Below are positions 22,843-24,746 of a stretch of 24,746 nucleotides of DNA, in pieces. The translations under genes were made by a program, and so were the position numbers. The notes below the pieces were generated by a model. It did no database searches. It was not told the origin of the DNA and was given only the letters and a program-made list of their open reading frames with translations. Origin of the DNA: UMGS1474 sp050946775 (GTDB lineage: Bacteria; Bacillota; Clostridia; Oscillospirales; Acutalibacteraceae). Location: contig JBMNVL010000012.1 in the NCBI GenBank assembly GCA_050946775.1, forward strand, positions 1-24,746, read 5' to 3'. Every line of letters starts with the position of its first letter. Position 1 is the first letter of the stretch.

Positions 22843-24603
22843 ATGAAGACGATCAAACGGTTCGCCGCGTGGCTGGCGATTATGGCGCTGATCGGCGGCG
22901 CCGGCGCCGCGGCGGCGCAAACGGAGGATATCCCGGTGTACGAGCTGGGCCGGTTTTCCGCGCTTGAGCGGACCTATTCCGACGAGACCCGCAATCTCCT
23001 GTACGGCAACACCCTGTACGCCGACTGGAAAAATGCCGACGGGACGGATCGCGAGCACGGGATCGATCTGCAGACCGACTATCCCGGCCGCACCGGACTG
23101 CGGCTGAAGGTCACGGTGGATCTCGTGTGTACCGACGGATCGGTCGATCCCGATACCGCGTGGGACGGGATCACCGTCAAGCTGCGTTCCGCCGATGTCG
23201 CCGACAAAGAGGGCGATCCCAATCTGATCGTCAACGGCGGCGGCAACGAGACCAACTCGGAGCACAACTACGGCTGGGATCTGCACCCGGCCGACGTCGA
23301 TATGCGCGACGGGCATCTCGAGCTGTCCATCCCGCTGGACCGCCCCTGCACCAATTCCCGGGGACTGATGGACTGGACCGACGTGCAGCGGATGATCTTC
23401 ACCCTGCGGCTGAAAAGCGACGTGGTAATGGACGGAGCGGCGCCGCTGATGGCCATGACCCTGTCGCGGGTGATGCTGGTCAACGACGTGATGCAGATCA
23501 CCCGGGACGAGATCACCGCCATTGCCGACGCGCCGTTTGATCCGGCGATCGCGTATCGCGCCGACAGCGTGGCCGCCTTTGAGCGGGCGCGGGAAAACGC
23601 CCTGGCGACCGTCGCGGACGAAACGGCGGGACTGACCCGTCTGCGCCAAGCACGGGACGATCTGCGCGCCGTGCGGGACGGGATGGTGGAGACCACTTAC
23701 GCCGCCGCCGATTTTTCCCGGTTGAACGGGGTCTATCCCGAGGACGGGATGACCACCCTTTTGGCCGACTGGGTCTATGCCCGCGGCACCGTCGACGGGG
23801 TAGGGGTGGATCTGTCCCGCCACGACCGGTCGGCGCTGGCGCTGCAGCTGGAGCTGACGCTGCGGGCGCCCGCGGGATATACCGGCACTCTCAATCAGGA
23901 CGGCTGGGCGCTGCTGCGCTCGGCCGATCCCGACCGTGTCGCCACTTTCGGGGTGGGTCTGGCGGCGGATACCGCCGTCGGCGCCTTGACGGAAGGGGTC
24001 AACCGGCTTTCCCTGCCGCTGGACGGGAGGAACGGGTATCTCTGGCTGGCGAGCGATCCCGACGCGTCCGGCCGGCAGGGCGCGTTTGACTGGACGGCGA
24101 TCAACCGGCTGCAGCTCTACCTGGAGCCGGAAAACTATACGCCGGGGGATTTTTCCCTGACGGTCACGGCGGCGCGGATCGTCGATCTGACCGCCGTGGA
24201 AGAAGAAAGGGCGGCACTGGAGGCCGTCTTGCCGCCCCAAAAGGCCGAGCAGGCGTATACCGCCGCCTCTTGGGCGGCGTACGAAACCGTCCGCCAAAGC
24301 GCCGACGCCCTGCTGGCGCTGGGGGATTTTGCCTCGCCCGAGACGCTGACCGCCGCCCGGCAGGCGCTGGATGACGCGACGGATGCGTTGGAGGAGCGGC
24401 CGCCCTTTGAGCCGGGGAAGGTGAACGGCGGCGACGCCGTAACCGCTGCCGACGCTCTGCTGGCACTGCAAGCGGCCACCGGCAAGGTCGTGCTGAGTGA
24501 ATCGCAGGCGCTGGCCGCCGACGTGGACGGGCAAAACGGCGTTTCCGCATCCGACGCGCTGATGATTTTGCAATACGCCACCGGAAAGATCGCCGCGTTT
24601 TGA
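22843..24603 (+). CDS. Secreted protein with two repeat domains, two FIVAR-like segments and C-terminal dockerin
   Basis: A 586-residue exported protein. The signal peptide is KTIKRF plus a hydrophobic core, with cleavage near AAA-Q (about 25). Two domains like those of the preceding gene follow (about 55-214 and 300-449). They are recognised by LRSAD, the xxPLD strand and the DW motifs GLMDWTDVQRM and GAFDWTAINRLQLYLE. After each comes a helical FIVAR-like segment (about 233-282 and 466-520), a type often found in wall-attached glycan-active proteins. The last 60 residues are a dockerin. Its first calcium loop reads KVNGGDAVTAAD, with Lys at the first Asp position, so that site may be weak; the second loop DVDGQNGVSASD is intact. 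AAAAGGAG lies about 10 bases before the ATG. It has no recognisable enzyme domain. It is probably a paralogue of the preceding gene. Confidence 0.88.
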   Translation: MKTIKRFAAWLAIMALIGGAGAAAAQTEDIPVYELGRFSALERTYSDETRNLLYGNTLYADWKNADGTDREHGIDLQTDYPGRTGLRLKVTVDLVCTDGSVDPDTAWDGITVKLRSADVADKEGDPNLIVNGGGNETNSEHNYGWDLHPADVDMRDGHLELSIPLDRPCTNSRGLMDWTDVQRMIFTLRLKSDVVMDGAAPLMAMTLSRVMLVNDVMQITRDEITAIADAPFDPAIAYRADSVAAFERARENALATVADETAGLTRLRQARDDLRAVRDGMVETTYAAADFSRLNGVYPEDGMTTLLADWVYARGTVDGVGVDLSRHDRSALALQLELTLRAPAGYTGTLNQDGWALLRSADPDRVATFGVGLAADTAVGALTEGVNRLSLPLDGRNGYLWLASDPDASGRQGAFDWTAINRLQLYLEPENYTPGDFSLTVTAARIVDLTAVEEERAALEAVLPPQKAEQAYTAASWAAYETVRQSADALLALGDFASPETLTAARQALDDATDALEERPPFEPGKVNGGDAVTAADALLALQAATGKVVLSESQALAADVDGQNGVSASDALMILQYATGKIAAF

Positions 24604-24616
24604 ATCGGATAAAGCC

Positions 24617-24654
24617 AAACCGCCTCTCGCGTTATCGCGAGAGGCGGTTTTTTT
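24617..24654 (+). terminator. Intrinsic terminator of the second dockerin repeat gene
   Basis: AAACCGCCTCTCGCG-TTAT-CGCGAGAGGCGGTTT, a perfect 15-bp stem followed by TTTT, giving seven T residues in all. It starts 13 bases after the stop. Confidence 0.93.
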
Positions 24655-24746
24655 GTAGAACGAAAACCACCAGCTAAGCTGGTGGTTGAAAAGAGGCTTA
24701 TGCCGTTGAGGAGAAAAAGCTCCTATGATATAATGCGAGCAGGTCT
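24655..24746 (+). mobile_element. Possible left end of an IS200/IS605-type element (cut by window edge)
   Basis: AACCACCAGC-TAA-GCTGGTGGTT (24665-24687) is a 10-bp subterminal hairpin with a short loop. It is like the imperfect palindromes recognised by single-strand HUH transposases of the IS200/IS605 family. A promoter follows at 24706-24734. No transposase codons are inside the window, so this rests on the hairpin, its place after a terminator and general resemblance. It could also be a non-mobile hairpin. Confidence 0.4.
24706..24734 (+). promoter_or_regulatory. Promoter at the right edge
   Basis: TTGAGG (24706-24711) and a consensus TATAAT (24729-24734) with a 17-base spacer. It reads out of the window to the right. 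A small inverted repeat GGAG/CTCC lies around its -35 and spacer (about 24710-24723). Confidence 0.75.

Noticed and set aside
1..24746. CRISPR array, tRNA or rRNA genes
   Set aside because: No regularly spaced direct repeats and no cloverleaf or rRNA signatures were found on either strand.

Overview
The window comes from a GC-rich Gram-positive bacterium, most likely an anaerobic gut Clostridium relative of the Oscillospiraceae/Ruminococcaceae type. Evidence for this is the Bacillota-type dcw (division and cell wall) order, a MurE with the meso-diaminopimelate motif DNPR, a LexA with GAAC-N4-GTTC operators, dockerin-bearing secreted proteins and sigma-A-like promoters. This placement is inferred from gene content only; no 16S gene is present.

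Layout. (1) 1-1330: the 3' end of a surface protein with alternating three-Cys repeats, a cohesin-like domain and a C-terminal dockerin, closed by a terminator. (2) 1415-4406: a promoter, xylA and xylB (D-xylose to D-xylulose 5-phosphate) and a strong terminator. (3) 4412-4570: short TTAGACAT repeats and a REP-like inverted repeat. (4) 4682-6175, minus strand: an AEC-family permease and, upstream of it, a 118-residue membrane protein of unknown function. The latter's promoter (TTGATT-17-TATAAT) has a perfect LexA box at the start site, so it is probably an SOS gene. (5) 6591-19534, plus strand: mraZ, rsmH, ftsL-like, a PASTA-bearing class B PBP, murE, mraY, ftsW, murG, murA, ftsQ/divIB and ftsZ. 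This set builds lipid II and the division septum. murB, murC, murD, murF and ftsA are not in the cluster, and ftsZ has its own promoter. (6) 19546-20236, minus strand: lexA with two near-consensus operators over its promoter, sharing a bidirectional terminator with ftsZ. (7) 20317-20484: a promoter, a compact structured region and a perfect 19-bp terminator hairpin, read here as an unassigned small RNA of about 130 nt. (8) 20506-24654: two secreted dockerin proteins, each with its own promoter and terminator, sharing a repeated domain of about 145-170 residues. (9) 24655-24746: a hairpin plus strong promoter resembling the left end of an IS200/IS605-type element that continues past the window.

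The genes fall into three themes: plant-fibre use (xylA/xylB and dockerin proteins), septal wall synthesis, and the SOS response. LexA sits at one end of the division cluster, and a LexA-box-controlled small membrane protein sits at the other. The most interesting candidates are that membrane protein (a possible SOS division or envelope effector), the unassigned small RNA, and a hairpin that buries the murA ribosome binding site.
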